Assembly: GCA_903837075.1 (NCBI GenBank)
Contig: CAILTI010000029.1
Location: 1 to 39,225 of the forward strand
Direction: 5' to 3'
Origin: an uncultured bacterium
GTDB lineage: Bacteria > Patescibacteriota > Minisyncoccia > Phycocordibacterales > PALSA-1337
Length of the DNA stretch: 39,225 bases
The notes beneath the pieces are model-generated. The model made no database searches and was not told the DNA's origin. It was given only the letters and a program-made list of their open reading frames with translations. Shown here in pieces: positions 15,326 to 24,307 of the stretch; the first letter of the stretch is position 1; each line of letters opens with the position of its first letter. The position numbers and the translations under genes are program-made.

Positions 15326-15583
15326 ATGCAAACGCAAACAATCCAAGGACCGATGCACGGTTTAATCCATAAATGGAAAGCCCTCCGCCGCTGTCGCAAA
15401 TGTGATCATTTGATGTTTGTTGTATTTTCAAGCGACGGCACGTATTTTGGAGCACATTACTCTAGTATCTGTACTCAATTTCCAGAGAATGAATCGTGTT
15501 GGACTTGTAATGAATGTTTTGGAGACAAGAAAGAGGCAGATAAGCCGGCCAAGAAGAAAGGGAGGATGGGGTTTAGGATTTGA
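15326..15583 (+). CDS. Small Cys-rich (zinc-ribbon-like) protein
   Basis: 85 residues, not recognised. Two cysteine pairs (CRKC near residue 23 and CWTC/CNEC near residue 60) suggest one zinc site. The C-terminus is Lys-rich (KKEADKPAKKKGR). A second ATG at 15350 could be the true start. It lies in the AT-rich block between rpsG and fusA. Confidence 0.6.
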   Translation: MQTQTIQGPMHGLIHKWKALRRCRKCDHLMFVVFSSDGTYFGAHYSSICTQFPENESCWTCNECFGDKKEADKPAKKKGRMGFRI

Positions 15584-15595
15584 CGTATGACGCTA

Positions 15596-15624
15596 TTGTA
15601 CAAGTTGAAACTTCTTGTTAAACT
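15596..15624 (+). promoter_or_regulatory. Promoter of the 523-aa gene
   Basis: TTGTAC (15596-15601), a 17-nt spacer, TAAACT (15619-15624), then 9 nt to the ATG. Confidence 0.45.
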
Positions 15625-15633
15625 TTCTTCATT

Positions 15634-17205
15634 ATGTCAAATTCTCAATTGCTCGATTACATCAAGAAGCAGTTAGCTCAAGGTTTTAGTAAAGAGGTAA
15701 TCCAACAAAATTTGATCTCTGCGGGTGGATGGAACTTGTCTGATATTGCAGAGGCATTTTCTGAGCTTGGTATCAGTAAAGATACATCAGATATTAATAA
15801 AGATAAAATTGTAACAAAAAAGTTTAATAAATCATCGTTGGTTATCATCGCAGTTATCGTCATATTAGTGGTTATGGGTGTCAAAATCTATTTGGGAAAT
15901 AAAGGAATAAAAGTTCAGGAATTACCAACGGTTTCTTCTCAAGAAGAATCACAGCCTGTGGTCCCAATTTCTGTCGAGACATCTCTACCTTCGTGTGTAA
16001 AGGATGTCAATGAGGGACATTTTGTTGAAGGTAGTAATAAGTACTATTCTATAAGGCCGTATTTTAATATTTCAGCATCTGAATCAGATTGTGATGTGTA
16101 TTATGTTGGAACTTATGCCACAGAGACTAGCCCACATGATTGGTATTATGATGATGTAATTGTAAGAAATAATATTGAAGTCACATCTCGACAGAGTGGT
16201 CGAACTATTGGTGGCGTCAGTATCATAGATAAAAAAATTGCTTATATTAGTATGTTACCGAGTCTAGGGAAAAGTCAGGTCATATGGGGTGATTTTGTCG
16301 GTAAGAGCTACGATACTATTTTTGGTCATTTTGATGCGGGAAAGTATGTAAAAGATATTGAAAGTTTGGAAAATAAACCAGTTTATGTTGCTGGTGATGC
16401 AAAATTACAAGGTAGTGACGAGGCGGGTGGAGACATTGTAGTTGTATGGTGGAACAAAGAAGTTAAGCGTTTGAAAAATTTAGTGTTCGTTGACGGTTTA
16501 AATTTATCTGGTGATATAGTTTCATTCGATGCAGTAGATACTAATTCATCCAAGAATATTAAAAGTTTTGAAGAAATTAAAGCTAATACGAAGAAATATT
16601 CAATAAATATACGTACAGGCAATGTTACTATAGAAAAAAGTGCTACAGATAATAAATCCTCATGTGTATCGCCGTATGGGTATGATAATACAAAAAAATG
16701 TTTCGTAACCCAAAAGAGTGGAGGGAACTTTTTTGTTAGTTATAAAAATAACACGTGGGGACCATATAAATATGTGCAAGATATCATCGTAATCGATGGG
16801 AAGCTTACGTACTTGGCCGCCGAGCAAGTAAACACGAATTTATATTCTGACGGGAAACAGATTTCAGACAGCACGGTTAATGTTTGGAGTTTTGAAAAAA
16901 TTGGAAAGGAAATTGCTTATTTTGGTACAGAAAATAAATCTAAAAAGATGGTTGTTGTAGACAAAGGAATAAAAAGTAGTGAGTATAGCGGTAAAATAGT
17001 GAATCTTTTTGATGTTCGCGGCAAGCCAGCCTTCTTGGTTGAGGATAAGAATGAGAGTTTTATTGTTTTTAATGGTGTAGAACAGAAACATTATCCTAAG
17101 ATTGATTATTTTAAAATTGGAATGCTTGGTGGGAAATTATTTTATACTGTAGAGTATCCCAGCAAAGGTTTTGAGAGTAAAGCAATGGCGGTTTATGAAC
17201 AATAG
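15634..17205 (+). CDS. Membrane-anchored hypothetical protein, 523 aa
   Basis: Residues 1-45 form a small helical domain common in CPR membrane proteins (LLDYIKKQLAQGFSKEVIQQ...GWNLSDIAEAF). A membrane helix follows near 70-88, then an external region of about 430 residues. This region has many short beta strands and repeated Tyr/Trp/Asp segments (SYKNNTWGPYKYVQDIIVIDGKLTYLA-type), perhaps a beta-propeller. The function is unknown. Its codons are much richer in A+T than those of fusA downstream, a sign of transfer or relaxed selection. Confidence 0.7.
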   Translation: MSNSQLLDYIKKQLAQGFSKEVIQQNLISAGGWNLSDIAEAFSELGISKDTSDINKDKIVTKKFNKSSLVIIAVIVILVVMGVKIYLGNKGIKVQELPTVSSQEESQPVVPISVETSLPSCVKDVNEGHFVEGSNKYYSIRPYFNISASESDCDVYYVGTYATETSPHDWYYDDVIVRNNIEVTSRQSGRTIGGVSIIDKKIAYISMLPSLGKSQVIWGDFVGKSYDTIFGHFDAGKYVKDIESLENKPVYVAGDAKLQGSDEAGGDIVVVWWNKEVKRLKNLVFVDGLNLSGDIVSFDAVDTNSSKNIKSFEEIKANTKKYSINIRTGNVTIEKSATDNKSSCVSPYGYDNTKKCFVTQKSGGNFFVSYKNNTWGPYKYVQDIIVIDGKLTYLAAEQVNTNLYSDGKQISDSTVNVWSFEKIGKEIAYFGTENKSKKMVVVDKGIKSSEYSGKIVNLFDVRGKPAFLVEDKNESFIVFNGVEQKHYPKIDYFKIGMLGGKLFYTVEYPSKGFESKAMAVYEQ

Positions 17206-17385
17206 GTTGTGACATTGCCCCTACTTTTAACCACAATTCTAATATATTTTATAGCCACAAAACGCCTATAAAGATCGCTTTTATAATCTTTAGATTCTAA
17301 TAAAGTTATAATAGCTTTTGTACAGTGACCCAAAGAGAATTGTAATCGTTCCGTGACTCATTCTTGTAGTAAAGGGTACACCAAT

Positions 17386-17414
17386 TTGATTTCTTCCATC
17401 TTTTCCCGTATAGT
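17386..17414 (+). promoter_or_regulatory. fusA promoter
   Basis: TTGATT (17386-17391), a 17-nt spacer, TATAGT (17409-17414). The leader of about 94 nt holds the hairpin TTCGCCAACTGGCGAA (about 17476-17491). Another TATAAT lies at 17307-17312. The rest of 17206-17514 shows nothing else. Confidence 0.6.
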
Positions 17415-17514
17415 ATGTGTATTAAGCAGTCTCTGCTTTTTTTAGATATTATTTAATAAATTAACCTTAGATTCCCTTCGCCAACTGGCGAATTAGGGGA
17501 CGAAAAAGACCATC

Positions 17515-19659
17515 ATGAACCGCGACTACCCATTAGAAAAAGTTAGAAATTTCGGAGTCATTGCTCACATCGACGCCGGCAAGACTACTACTTCAGAGCG
17601 CATCCTGTTCTATACAGGTATGACTCACAAGATCGGTGAAGTTCATGATGGTAATACCACCACTGACTGGATGGAACAGGAAAGGGAACGCGGTATCACG
17701 ATCACGGCCGCAGCCATCACATGTTTCTGGAATCCGTCATATATGCCACTCACTGACACTTCAAAGAAGGTCAGATTTAACATCATCGACACACCTGGGC
17801 ACATCGACTTTACTGTAGAAGTGAAGCGCTCTCTCCGTGTTCTAGATGGTGCAGTCGTAGTTTTTGACGGAGTTGCCGGAGTAGAACCTCAGTCTGAGAC
17901 GAATTGGCGCTATGCCGATGATGGTAAAGTTCCACGGCTATGTTTCATCAACAAGATGGACCGCATGGGTGCGTCCTTCGAACGTTCATTCAAGTCTATC
18001 CTGGAACGCCTCAATAAAAATGCTATCAGATTCCAACTCCCGATCGGTCTAGAAGGTGACCATGTCGGTGTTGTCGACCTTATGCGCATGAAAGCCTTCT
18101 ATTTCGAAGGTGAAATGGGAAGCAAAGTCATCGAAAAGGAGATTCCAGCAGAACTCCTCGAAGATGCAAAGAAATACCGAGCAGAAATGGTTGAAAAGAT
18201 CGTCGAACATGATGATGCTGCTATGGCCAAGTATCTCGAAGGGAAGGAGGTGAGTACCGAAGATCTGAAGACTATCACCAGAAAAGCCGTTATCGGCAAC
18301 TTGATTTTCCCAGTCTTTACAGGCTCAGCGCTGAAAAACGTCGGTGTCCAGCTAGTATTGGACGCTGTCGTTGATTACCTACCGTCACCACTCGACATGC
18401 CACCAGTTAAAGGTATCGATCCGAACACAGGCGAAGAGATCGAGAGACACGCATCAGATACAGAACCTTTTGCTGCACTCGCATTCAAGTTACAGAACGA
18501 TCCTTTCGTCGGGGCACTAACATTCTTCCGTGTGTACTCGGGATCTATCGAAGCGGGTACTTATATATACAATTCCTCAACTGGCAAGAGAGAACGTCTC
18601 GGTCGTATCGTCCGCCTCCAAGCTGACAAGCGCGAAGAGGTAAAGAAAGTATATGCTGGTGAGATCGCCGCCGCAGTGGGACTCAAAGATGCATTAACTT
18701 CAAATACGTTCTGTGACGAAGAGAAACCTATAGTACTGGAGATCATCAAGTTCATGGAGCCAGTCGTTTCTCTACGTATCGAGCCAAAGACCAAGGCTGA
18801 CCAAGAGAAAATGGGTATGGCACTGAAGAAGCTCGGTAACGAAGACCCAACATTCCGCGTCTCATCGAACCAAGAGACTGGCGAGACGATCATCTCTGGT
18901 ATGGGAGAACTCCACCTCGAGATCATGGTTGATCGTATGAAGCGAGAATTCAGTGTCGAAGCCAATGTCGGTGAACCTCAGGTAGCATATCGCGAAACTA
19001 TTCTCGGAAAAGCAGAGGCTGAACACAAATACATCAAGCAAACTGGAGGTAAGGGTCAGTATGGTCACGTCCGTCTCAATGTGAAGCCTATGGAAGCTTG
19101 GCCAGAAGGGGAGAAGATACCAAAGACTGTACATAGATATGATGATTATGAATTCATCAACTCTATCAAGGGAGGTGTTATTCCAAACGAATTCATTCCT
19201 GCTGTCGAGAAAGGTGTCCATGAAGCCATGGATCGCGGTATTGTTGCCGGATTCAAGATGGTCAATATCTCTTGTGAGCTAACATTCGGTTCCTACCATG
19301 ACGTTGACTCATCCGAGATCGCCTACAAGATCGCCGCTTCTCAGGCCTTCCAGGATGCCGCCAAGCGCGCCAAAGCCGTCATTCTCGAACCTATCATGAA
19401 ACTCGAAGTGGTCTGTCCAGAGAAGTACATCGGTGACGTCAATGGCTCGATCGCCTCAAAACGTGGTCTTATCGAAGGGCAGAATCCAAAAGGTCAGAAT
19501 ATCTCTATCATTGCCAAGGTTCCTCTCTCAGAAATGTTCGGTTACACCACACAGCTACGCTCTATGACATCAGGTCAGGGTAGTGCCATGATGGAATTTG
19601 ACCACTATGAGGTTGTGCCAGCCAATGTTGCTCTAGAAATTGCTGAAAAGAGGAAATAA
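17515..19659 (+). CDS. fusA: Elongation factor G
   Basis: 714-residue translational GTPase that moves tRNA and mRNA through the ribosome. G1 is [16 protein letters not shown]3 [10 protein letters not shown]4 NKMDRMGA. The domain IV region [11 protein letters not shown] and the C-terminal [13 protein letters not shown] are intact. A short insert (about residues 75-88, [16 protein letters not shown]) lies before G3. tuf is not adjacent. The gene is separated from rpsG by about 2.8 kb of AT-rich genes. Confidence 0.98.
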   Translation: MNRDYPLEKVRNFGVIAHIDAGKTTTSERILFYTGMTHKIGEVHDGNTTTDWMEQERERGITITAAAITCFWNPSYMPLTDTSKKVRFNIIDTPGHIDFTVEVKRSLRVLDGAVVVFDGVAGVEPQSETNWRYADDGKVPRLCFINKMDRMGASFERSFKSILERLNKNAIRFQLPIGLEGDHVGVVDLMRMKAFYFEGEMGSKVIEKEIPAELLEDAKKYRAEMVEKIVEHDDAAMAKYLEGKEVSTEDLKTITRKAVIGNLIFPVFTGSALKNVGVQLVLDAVVDYLPSPLDMPPVKGIDPNTGEEIERHASDTEPFAALAFKLQNDPFVGALTFFRVYSGSIEAGTYIYNSSTGKRERLGRIVRLQADKREEVKKVYAGEIAAAVGLKDALTSNTFCDEEKPIVLEIIKFMEPVVSLRIEPKTKADQEKMGMALKKLGNEDPTFRVSSNQETGETIISGMGELHLEIMVDRMKREFSVEANVGEPQVAYRETILGKAEAEHKYIKQTGGKGQYGHVRLNVKPMEAWPEGEKIPKTVHRYDDYEFINSIKGGVIPNEFIPAVEKGVHEAMDRGIVAGFKMVNISCELTFGSYHDVDSSEIAYKIAASQAFQDAAKRAKAVILEPIMKLEVVCPEKYIGDVNGSIASKRGLIEGQNPKGQNISIIAKVPLSEMFGYTTQLRSMTSGQGSAMMEFDHYEVVPANVALEIAEKRK

Positions 19660-19688
19660 ACACCTCAAGGATCGTTGGCGAACGTTGT

Positions 19689-19812
19689 AGTAAAAGCTTG
19701 GAACTACTCCACTAGACACGAAAAGCCCCTGCAGGGGCTTTTCTCGGCTTCAGAAATTTTGTGCTCAAAATTTCTTGCAGATGGTCTATCGGATCAGTTC
19801 CAAGCTTTTACT
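19689..19812 (+). repeat. Three-way-junction element with terminator after fusA
   Basis: AGTAAAAGCTTGGAACT (19689-19705) pairs perfectly with AGTTCCAAGCTTTTACT (19796-19812). Inside are two perfect hairpins: AAAAGCCCCT GC AGGGGCTTTT (19721-19742, terminator-like) and AGAAATTTT / AAAATTTCT (19752-19775). The whole would fold into a compact branched RNA or cruciform. Confidence 0.65.
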
Positions 19813-19834
19813 CTGCGTACAATTAACTGATATC

Positions 19835-20044
19835 TTATCTCGGGAACTCCTCAAGTAACTCATCTGAGTAATAGAAACTCCCAGCGAGCCCGCCGAAACT
19901 ATATGTAGTAGTTCCTATATCTATCTTCGCACCACCTGATAGAGGGTTCGGATTGGGTCGAGAATTGGCGAAGCCGATATTGAATGCAGCAGTATCCTTC
20001 AGGTACAAAGAATCAACTATGGTACAAGAATTGCGTGAGTGGTA
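19835..20044 (-). pseudogene. Remnant of a protein-coding gene
   Basis: An open minus-strand frame of 70 codons with protein-like composition (DTAAFNIGFANSRP, GGAKIDIGTTTYSFGG, YYSDELLEEFPR) but no ATG; the frame is closed upstream by TGA. It looks like the C-terminal end of a secreted beta-rich protein. A TTG start would give about 55 residues. The family is not recognised. Confidence 0.4.
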
Positions 20045-20060
20045 TCAAATAGATTAGAAT
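20031..20060 (+). promoter_or_regulatory. Promoter of the 51-aa membrane protein
   Basis: TTGCGT (20031-20036), an 18-nt spacer, TAGAAT (20055-20060), then 6 nt to the ATG at 20067. Confidence 0.5.
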
Positions 20061-20066
20061 GAGGTT

Positions 20067-20222
20067 ATGAAACAAGAGGTATCACTGTTCGGCAAAAACT
20101 TCAAATATGTCTTGGCACTGACCTTTCTCGCTTGGTTCGTTTATACGATGCCAGCAATAAGGATTCTGCTTTCAGGAGTGTCAAAATTGAGCCCAGTGCA
20201 AACGGCGCTTCCTCCATTGTGA
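20067..20222 (+). CDS. Small single-pass membrane protein, 51 aa
   Basis: Starts MKQEVSLFGKNFKYVLALTF and has one hydrophobic helix (YVLALTFLAWFVYTMPA, about residues 14-30) and a polar tail ending ALPPL. It has its own promoter and a terminator at 20247-20280, which supports a real gene despite its length. The function is unknown. Confidence 0.6.
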   Translation: MKQEVSLFGKNFKYVLALTFLAWFVYTMPAIRILLSGVSKLSPVQTALPPL

Positions 20223-20246
20223 AATAGTCTCGGAATATCACTAGAG

Positions 20247-20280
20247 AAAAACCACATCAGACGATCCTGGTGTGGTTTTC
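20247..20280 (+). terminator. Terminator after the 51-aa gene
   Basis: AAAACCACA (20248-20256) pairs with TGTGGTTTT (20271-20279). The insertion sequence begins 6 nt later. Confidence 0.75.
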
Positions 20281-20295
20281 GGGTCTAATGGTAAT

Positions 20296-21084
20296 TTAAG
20301 CAGTCTGTTTTCGTAGAATCTCTGTAGCAATTTTTCTGATTCTTTCTTTGTTTTTTCCTCTGTGCGCGCTCAAAAGATTTTTAATTCGACTCCAATAACC
20401 ATCCAACGAATTGGTTGTGTTCGGAATTTTTAGATCTGGGTATTTTTGATATGTATATAGATATGGGAGATTTCTTTTTAGACTGTTGTAAGCAGACCTC
20501 ACCCTCCTGTGCGTATATCTCCATCGTTTTGTACCGTTCGTGTAGGTGTGTTCATTAATGAAGTCACCATACTTTTTGAACCACTCTGTGAGGTCACTGG
20601 TTAAGATGGCCTCTGTCTTTTTTGATATTGAAAATCCAATTGCGAGAAGCGTTTGACCAGCTTCGGTCTCCGGTCTAAGTGTCAGTTTTCGTCTGACGAT
20701 TTGTAATTGATGGAACTGACAAATCTGTACTGGAATACCCTCAAAAACCCTTGGTATGCCTGTTCTGCCGTCTAAAATGACCGCCTTGAGGTTGAACCCT
20801 CTCGACTCTAGATTTGCTTTGAGTGTGGCGTAGCCTTCCTTGGTTTCCGATTCGATCCATGCCCAGCCGAGATTCAATTTGAGATTGGGTTCTCGAGCAT
20901 TCAAAAGGACATCGTCTCCAATATGAGTGGCGTCAAAAATACAGACCACGCACTGTGGTGGAATGTATACACTGGGCCGAGTCTCTGCTCGGTCAAGAAT
21001 TGTTCGTATAGTCTTTTCGCTTTTTTCGTAGGTTTTCGTCAGATCATTTACGGTCTGTCTTTTCCATACATGGTCCTTCCACAT
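20296..21084 (-). CDS. Transposase (IS1249/IS256-like, MULE-type DDE)
   Basis: 262 residues from the internal ATG. Catalytic region: first Asp in IFDATHIGDD, second Asp in VILDGRTGIPRVFEG followed by VQICQFHQLQIVRR. The third site is TTNSLDGYWSRIKNLLSAHRG, where the IS1249 group usually has TNNxxEG. The zinc-ribbon N-terminus typical of this group is encoded just upstream in the same frame, but that frame has no start codon (see 21085-21224). Confidence 0.88.
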   Translation of the reverse strand: MWKDHVWKRQTVNDLTKTYEKSEKTIRTILDRAETRPSVYIPPQCVVCIFDATHIGDDVLLNAREPNLKLNLGWAWIESETKEGYATLKANLESRGFNLKAVILDGRTGIPRVFEGIPVQICQFHQLQIVRRKLTLRPETEAGQTLLAIGFSISKKTEAILTSDLTEWFKKYGDFINEHTYTNGTKRWRYTHRRVRSAYNSLKRNLPYLYTYQKYPDLKIPNTTNSLDGYWSRIKNLLSAHRGKNKERIRKIATEILRKQTA

Positions 21085-21224
21085 CTGCTGATCAGACCTA
21101 TCTGGTCTTCTGTCATTTTGAAATTGTTTACCACAATCAGGACATCTGTAATGTTGTACTCCTCGTCGCTTTCCATTCTTTTTAACGGCGGTTTTACCGC
21201 ATTCTGGACACTTTTTTTACGCAT
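21085..21224 (-). pseudogene. Transposase zinc-ribbon N-terminus, out of frame with its ATG
   Basis: Upstream of the transposase ATG the same frame encodes KKCPECGKTAVKKNGKRR and YRCPDCGKQF, a clear CxxC...CxxC ribbon. It is closed by TAA immediately before. The only nearby ATG (21224) is in another frame and reads through a run of seven A (plus-strand T 21212-21218). Adding one A would join ATG CGT to the ribbon in frame. This may be a frameshift mutation, a sequencing error, or expression by slippage. Confidence 0.65.
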
Positions 21225-21378
21225 GGTATGTAGTTAATTAAGTTGTTACCCATACAAGGTAACACAGAACAGTCAAAACAGACTGCTTAAATTACCATTA
21301 ACTCGGTTTTCGTTTGGTTATCACCGTGTTGTAATATTTCAGCATAGTGTTAATCTTAGGCCATACTAACAATATGGA

Positions 21379-21384
21379 TATAAT
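21379..21384 (+). promoter_or_regulatory. -10 box of the secreted protein gene
   Basis: TATAAT 22 nt before the ATG at 21407; no convincing -35 box. It lies 78 nt from the IS end. Confidence 0.45.
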
Positions 21385-21406
21385 CATATTAAATAAATAC
21401 AACATT

Positions 21407-22858
21407 ATGAAAAAAGCAATTATTCTCGGAGCTGTGGCTATTCTCGGATTCGTAGGTGTAACCAATGCGCAAAGTTATGTATATAACAATGATCTCGTGC
21501 TTGGCTCATCTGGTCCAGATGTTGTCCAGTTACAAGCCTGGCTCATGGATAATGGCTTCAACATCCCGTCGATCGCATCTGGCGCCATGGTTAAGGGTTA
21601 TTTTGGCGCACAGACTCAGTCGGCCCTCATCTCATATCAGAAGTCGGTCGGCCTGCCAGCTTATGGATTCTTTGGCCCGATGACTCGACAGTATCTGAAT
21701 AATAGTATCAATAATAACAATGTTGCGGTCGCTTTCCGTATCACCAGGCCTGTGGGGGGCGAATCTTGGCAGCGAGGATCAACGCAAAATATTACTTGGA
21801 CATCACCATCCTTTGCGCCATCCTTCGTTCGTACGACCTATGTAGATATCAAACTGCAACCGAGCAACGCGTGTAGTACAGGCCAAGTCTGTATCGCGTT
21901 ATACAGGATGCCTTACACTATAGCTACAGGTGTGAGTATCAACCAGAATACATATAGTTGGAATGTAGGTACATATACGAACCCAGGAGTGGTATCTCCG
22001 CCAGCCTGTTCAGGAGGCGTCATCAATGGCGTTTGTCTGTCATCAGCTAGCTATGCACCAGATGGTCAATATTCCATCCAGATATGTCAAACAGGTACTT
22101 CTGTATGTACGTCCAGCAATTCCAATTTCACTATTTATTCCAATGGCCAGACAGTGAGTCCGATCTCAGTGCTATCTCCGACCGGCGGGGAGGTCTGGAA
22201 TATAGGTGAGAACAGAACGATGTCGTGGACGGCCAACAATTATGCGGGATATTATGGCAATTCTTATGCCACCACCAATCAAACATATGACGTGTATCTA
22301 ACGTCTGAGGGGTGTGTCTATCCGATGATGTGCGCATCAAGCCTTGTGGCACCACAGATACTGGCAAGATACGTTTCTGGTACTAGCTATACCTGGTCTG
22401 TTGGCACTCTGATGGCCAATACTGGTGTGACAGGTAGATATAGGATACAGGTTTGTCAGGCTGGTTCTACGACAGTATGTGGTTCTAGCAATGCACCATT
22501 CACCATCAATTCCTCTTCGTATTCGTCGACTCCTGATATCAATGTTCTGTCTCCGAATGGGGGAGAAGTCTGGTATATGGGTAATAGTCAGCAGGTTTCA
22601 TTCAATATCACTGGCGATCCAGCTAGAGTCGGCAATAATGTGACGGCGTATCTGGTAAACACAAACAATCAGCAGATCTATCTAGGAACATTTTCACAAG
22701 GTATCTCAGCTGGGCAGAAGACATTCTATGTCACAGTACCGACGAATCTAGTTTCTGGACCATACAAGTTATTCGTCAATCTGAATTTTGCAGGCCAGCA
22801 GCAGGCTTATGACTATAGCGATAACTACTTTACCATTACAAATGGGCGTCCTTTGTAG
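21407..22858 (+). CDS. Secreted peptidoglycan-binding protein with three Kre9/KNH-like domains
   Basis: 483 residues from ATG 21407 (MKKAIILGAVAILGFVGVTN then AQS): a clean signal peptide. Residues of about 28-100 form a peptidoglycan-binding (PG_binding_1) domain (GSSGPDVVQLQAWLMDNGF...GYFGAQTQSAL...GFFGPMTRQYL). Three repeats follow with the Ser-Thr-rich Kre9/KNH-like pattern: RPVGGESWQRGSTQNITW, SPTGGEVWNIGENRTMSW and SPNGGEVWYMGNSQQVSF. Several Cys pairs suggest disulfides outside the cell. It likely sits on the cell wall surface, perhaps in host contact (inference). Confidence 0.88.
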   Translation: MKKAIILGAVAILGFVGVTNAQSYVYNNDLVLGSSGPDVVQLQAWLMDNGFNIPSIASGAMVKGYFGAQTQSALISYQKSVGLPAYGFFGPMTRQYLNNSINNNNVAVAFRITRPVGGESWQRGSTQNITWTSPSFAPSFVRTTYVDIKLQPSNACSTGQVCIALYRMPYTIATGVSINQNTYSWNVGTYTNPGVVSPPACSGGVINGVCLSSASYAPDGQYSIQICQTGTSVCTSSNSNFTIYSNGQTVSPISVLSPTGGEVWNIGENRTMSWTANNYAGYYGNSYATTNQTYDVYLTSEGCVYPMMCASSLVAPQILARYVSGTSYTWSVGTLMANTGVTGRYRIQVCQAGSTTVCGSSNAPFTINSSSYSSTPDINVLSPNGGEVWYMGNSQQVSFNITGDPARVGNNVTAYLVNTNNQQIYLGTFSQGISAGQKTFYVTVPTNLVSGPYKLFVNLNFAGQQQAYDYSDNYFTITNGRPL

Positions 22859-22872
22859 TGTTGCTCGTCGAT

Positions 22873-22902
22873 TTGACTTATAACCACCCGATCTGCTAGT
22901 AT
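22873..22902 (+). promoter_or_regulatory. Promoter of the spc ribosomal group
   Basis: TTGACT (22873-22878), an 18-nt spacer, extended -10 TGCTAGTAT (hexamer 22897-22902). It gives a leader of about 100 nt before rpsN, enough for feedback control by a ribosomal protein. Confidence 0.7.
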
Positions 22903-23007
22903 CAACATTACCTTATACACAAGGTTTTGGAGGATATATGGATTGGAAGCACATACCTCGTCGAGGGACAGCTAACCAATCATCTTTTCTTTCAAAAATT
23001 CAACTCA

Positions 23008-23193
23008 ATGGCAAAGACATCAGTTATAGCAAGATCCAAAAAGAAACCGAAATTCAAGTCGCGCGTAGTTCGCCGATGCTTTAGATGCGGCCGAAAGCGT
23101 GGCTACATGAGGGATTTTGACCTTTGCCGTATCTGTTTCAGAGAGTTTGCTAACGACGGCGTGATTCCAGGCATAAAGAAATCTTCTTGGTAA
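23008..23193 (+). CDS. rpsN: 30S ribosomal protein S14, zinc type
   Basis: 61 residues from ATG 23008 (MAKTSVIARSKKKPKFKSR). The zinc-binding form: CFRCGRKRGYMRDFDLCRICF. First gene of the spc group here; rplN, rplX and rplE, which normally precede it, are not upstream. Confidence 0.97.
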   Translation: MAKTSVIARSKKKPKFKSRVVRRCFRCGRKRGYMRDFDLCRICFREFANDGVIPGIKKSSW

Positions 23194-23285
23194 TTTCATA
23201 AATTAAATGATTGAAAGATTAAAAATTGAAAAATAGGCGCAAAATCATCCAATCATCCAATCATTCAATCATTCAATATAAATAT
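23194..23285 (+). repeat. 8-bp tandem-word hairpin before rpsH
   Basis: The arm AAATGATTGAAAGATT is followed, after a loop, by ATCATCCA ATCATCCA ATCATTCA ATCATTCA and then the rpsH ATG. The second arm is an 8-bp tandem array complementary to the first. Confidence 0.6.
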
Positions 23286-23681
23286 ATGGTAACAGACCCA
23301 ATTTCAGACTTAATAATCAGACTCAAGAACGCTAGTGATGCGAAGAAGGCAACGGTTGCCATCTCGTATTCCAAGTTTGCAGAGAATGTCGCTCACGCCC
23401 TAAAGAAGTCCGGATATGTTACGACCGTCGACAAGAAGGGTAAGGCACCGATCATAGAGTTGGAGCTTGGTATAGTCTCGAATGAAGTAGATGGTGCTCG
23501 TATCCATGGAGTCGAACGAGTTTCCAAGTCTTCCCGCAGAGTATATAGGAAATACAGTGATATCAGAGTATTTCGAAGCGGTTTTGGAAACACTTTCCTT
23601 TCAACCCCAAAGGGTATATTGGTAGATCATGATGCCAAGAGGCTGAAAGTCGGAGGAGAGGTTTTATTCAAGATTTGGTAA
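23286..23681 (+). CDS. rpsH: 30S ribosomal protein S8
   Basis: 131 residues from ATG 23286 (MVTDPISDLIIRLKNASDAK). Binds central 16S rRNA. VSKSSRRVYRKYSDIRVF and the end STPKGILVDHDAKRLKVGGEVLFKIW are typical. A longer frame from 23226 is encoded by the tandem-word repeat and is rejected. Confidence 0.97.
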   Translation: MVTDPISDLIIRLKNASDAKKATVAISYSKFAENVAHALKKSGYVTTVDKKGKAPIIELELGIVSNEVDGARIHGVERVSKSSRRVYRKYSDIRVFRSGFGNTFLSTPKGILVDHDAKRLKVGGEVLFKIW

Positions 23682-23722
23682 TACAATTTTCCATTTTGAT
23701 TTTTACATTTTAAATTAATTAT

Positions 23723-24256
23723 ATGTCACGCATCGCAAAAAAACCCATAGTAATACCAGCCAAGACAGAGGTGTCTTTTTCGGGCGGCATTTTTACTGTC
23801 AAAGGTCCTCTAGGAACACTGTCCAAGGTGATGAAGCCACATATCAAGATACTGATAGAGAATGGCACGATCACACTCACTCCAACAAACCAGTCTCTGC
23901 AAGCCAAGGCTCTGTGGGGAACTTATGCTGCGCATATCAAGAATATGCTGGCAGGTGTTAACAAAGCCAATGAACGAAAGCTCATTATCGAAGGTATCGG
24001 ATACAAAGCTGATGTAAAAGGCAAGGATATCGTTCTGGCCCTAGGATTCTCTCATACGATCACGATGCCGATCCCAGCGGACCTCAAGGTTATTTCTGAG
24101 AAGAATACCGTTACCATATCAGGCAATGATCTAGAGAAGGTTAGTCAGTTTGCGGCCGTTATCAGGGCGCTCAAGAAACCGGAACCATATCTAGGTAAGG
24201 GTGTCAGATATTCTGATGAGGTTATCAGAAGGAAGCAAGGAAAGAAGGCGGCATAA
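23723..24256 (+). CDS. rplF: 50S ribosomal protein L6
   Basis: 177 residues, usual length. MSRIAKKPIVIPAKTEV, EGIGYKADVKGKDIVLALGFSH-type middle and the end KKPEPYLGKGVRYSDEVIRRK are intact. The 41-nt space before it is made of an AT-rich ATTTT/CCATTTT word that recurs before rplO. Confidence 0.97.
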   Translation: MSRIAKKPIVIPAKTEVSFSGGIFTVKGPLGTLSKVMKPHIKILIENGTITLTPTNQSLQAKALWGTYAAHIKNMLAGVNKANERKLIIEGIGYKADVKGKDIVLALGFSHTITMPIPADLKVISEKNTVTISGNDLEKVSQFAAVIRALKKPEPYLGKGVRYSDEVIRRKQGKKAA

Positions 24257-24307
24257 AGAATGTTCAATGTCCAATGACGCAATGATCAATAGGTATCAAA
24301 TAAATTT

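Larger units (their letters stand above)
20286..21300 (-). mobile_element. Insertion sequence with 26-bp perfect terminal inverted repeats
   Basis: The left end is TAATGGTAATTTAAGCAGTC... (20286-20311), with its exact reverse complement at 21275-21300. If the element proper begins at GGTAATTT, the flanks are TAAT and ATTA; no longer target duplication is clear. It holds one transposase gene on the minus strand. The element sits neatly between a terminator and the promoter of the next gene, and the perfect ends suggest recent movement. Confidence 0.92.

Noticed and set aside
21205-21224. Classic -1 ribosomal slippery heptamer A AAA AAG for the transposase
   Set aside because: The zero-frame codons here are AAA AAA AGT, so the heptamer is not in the needed register; one added A fits better.
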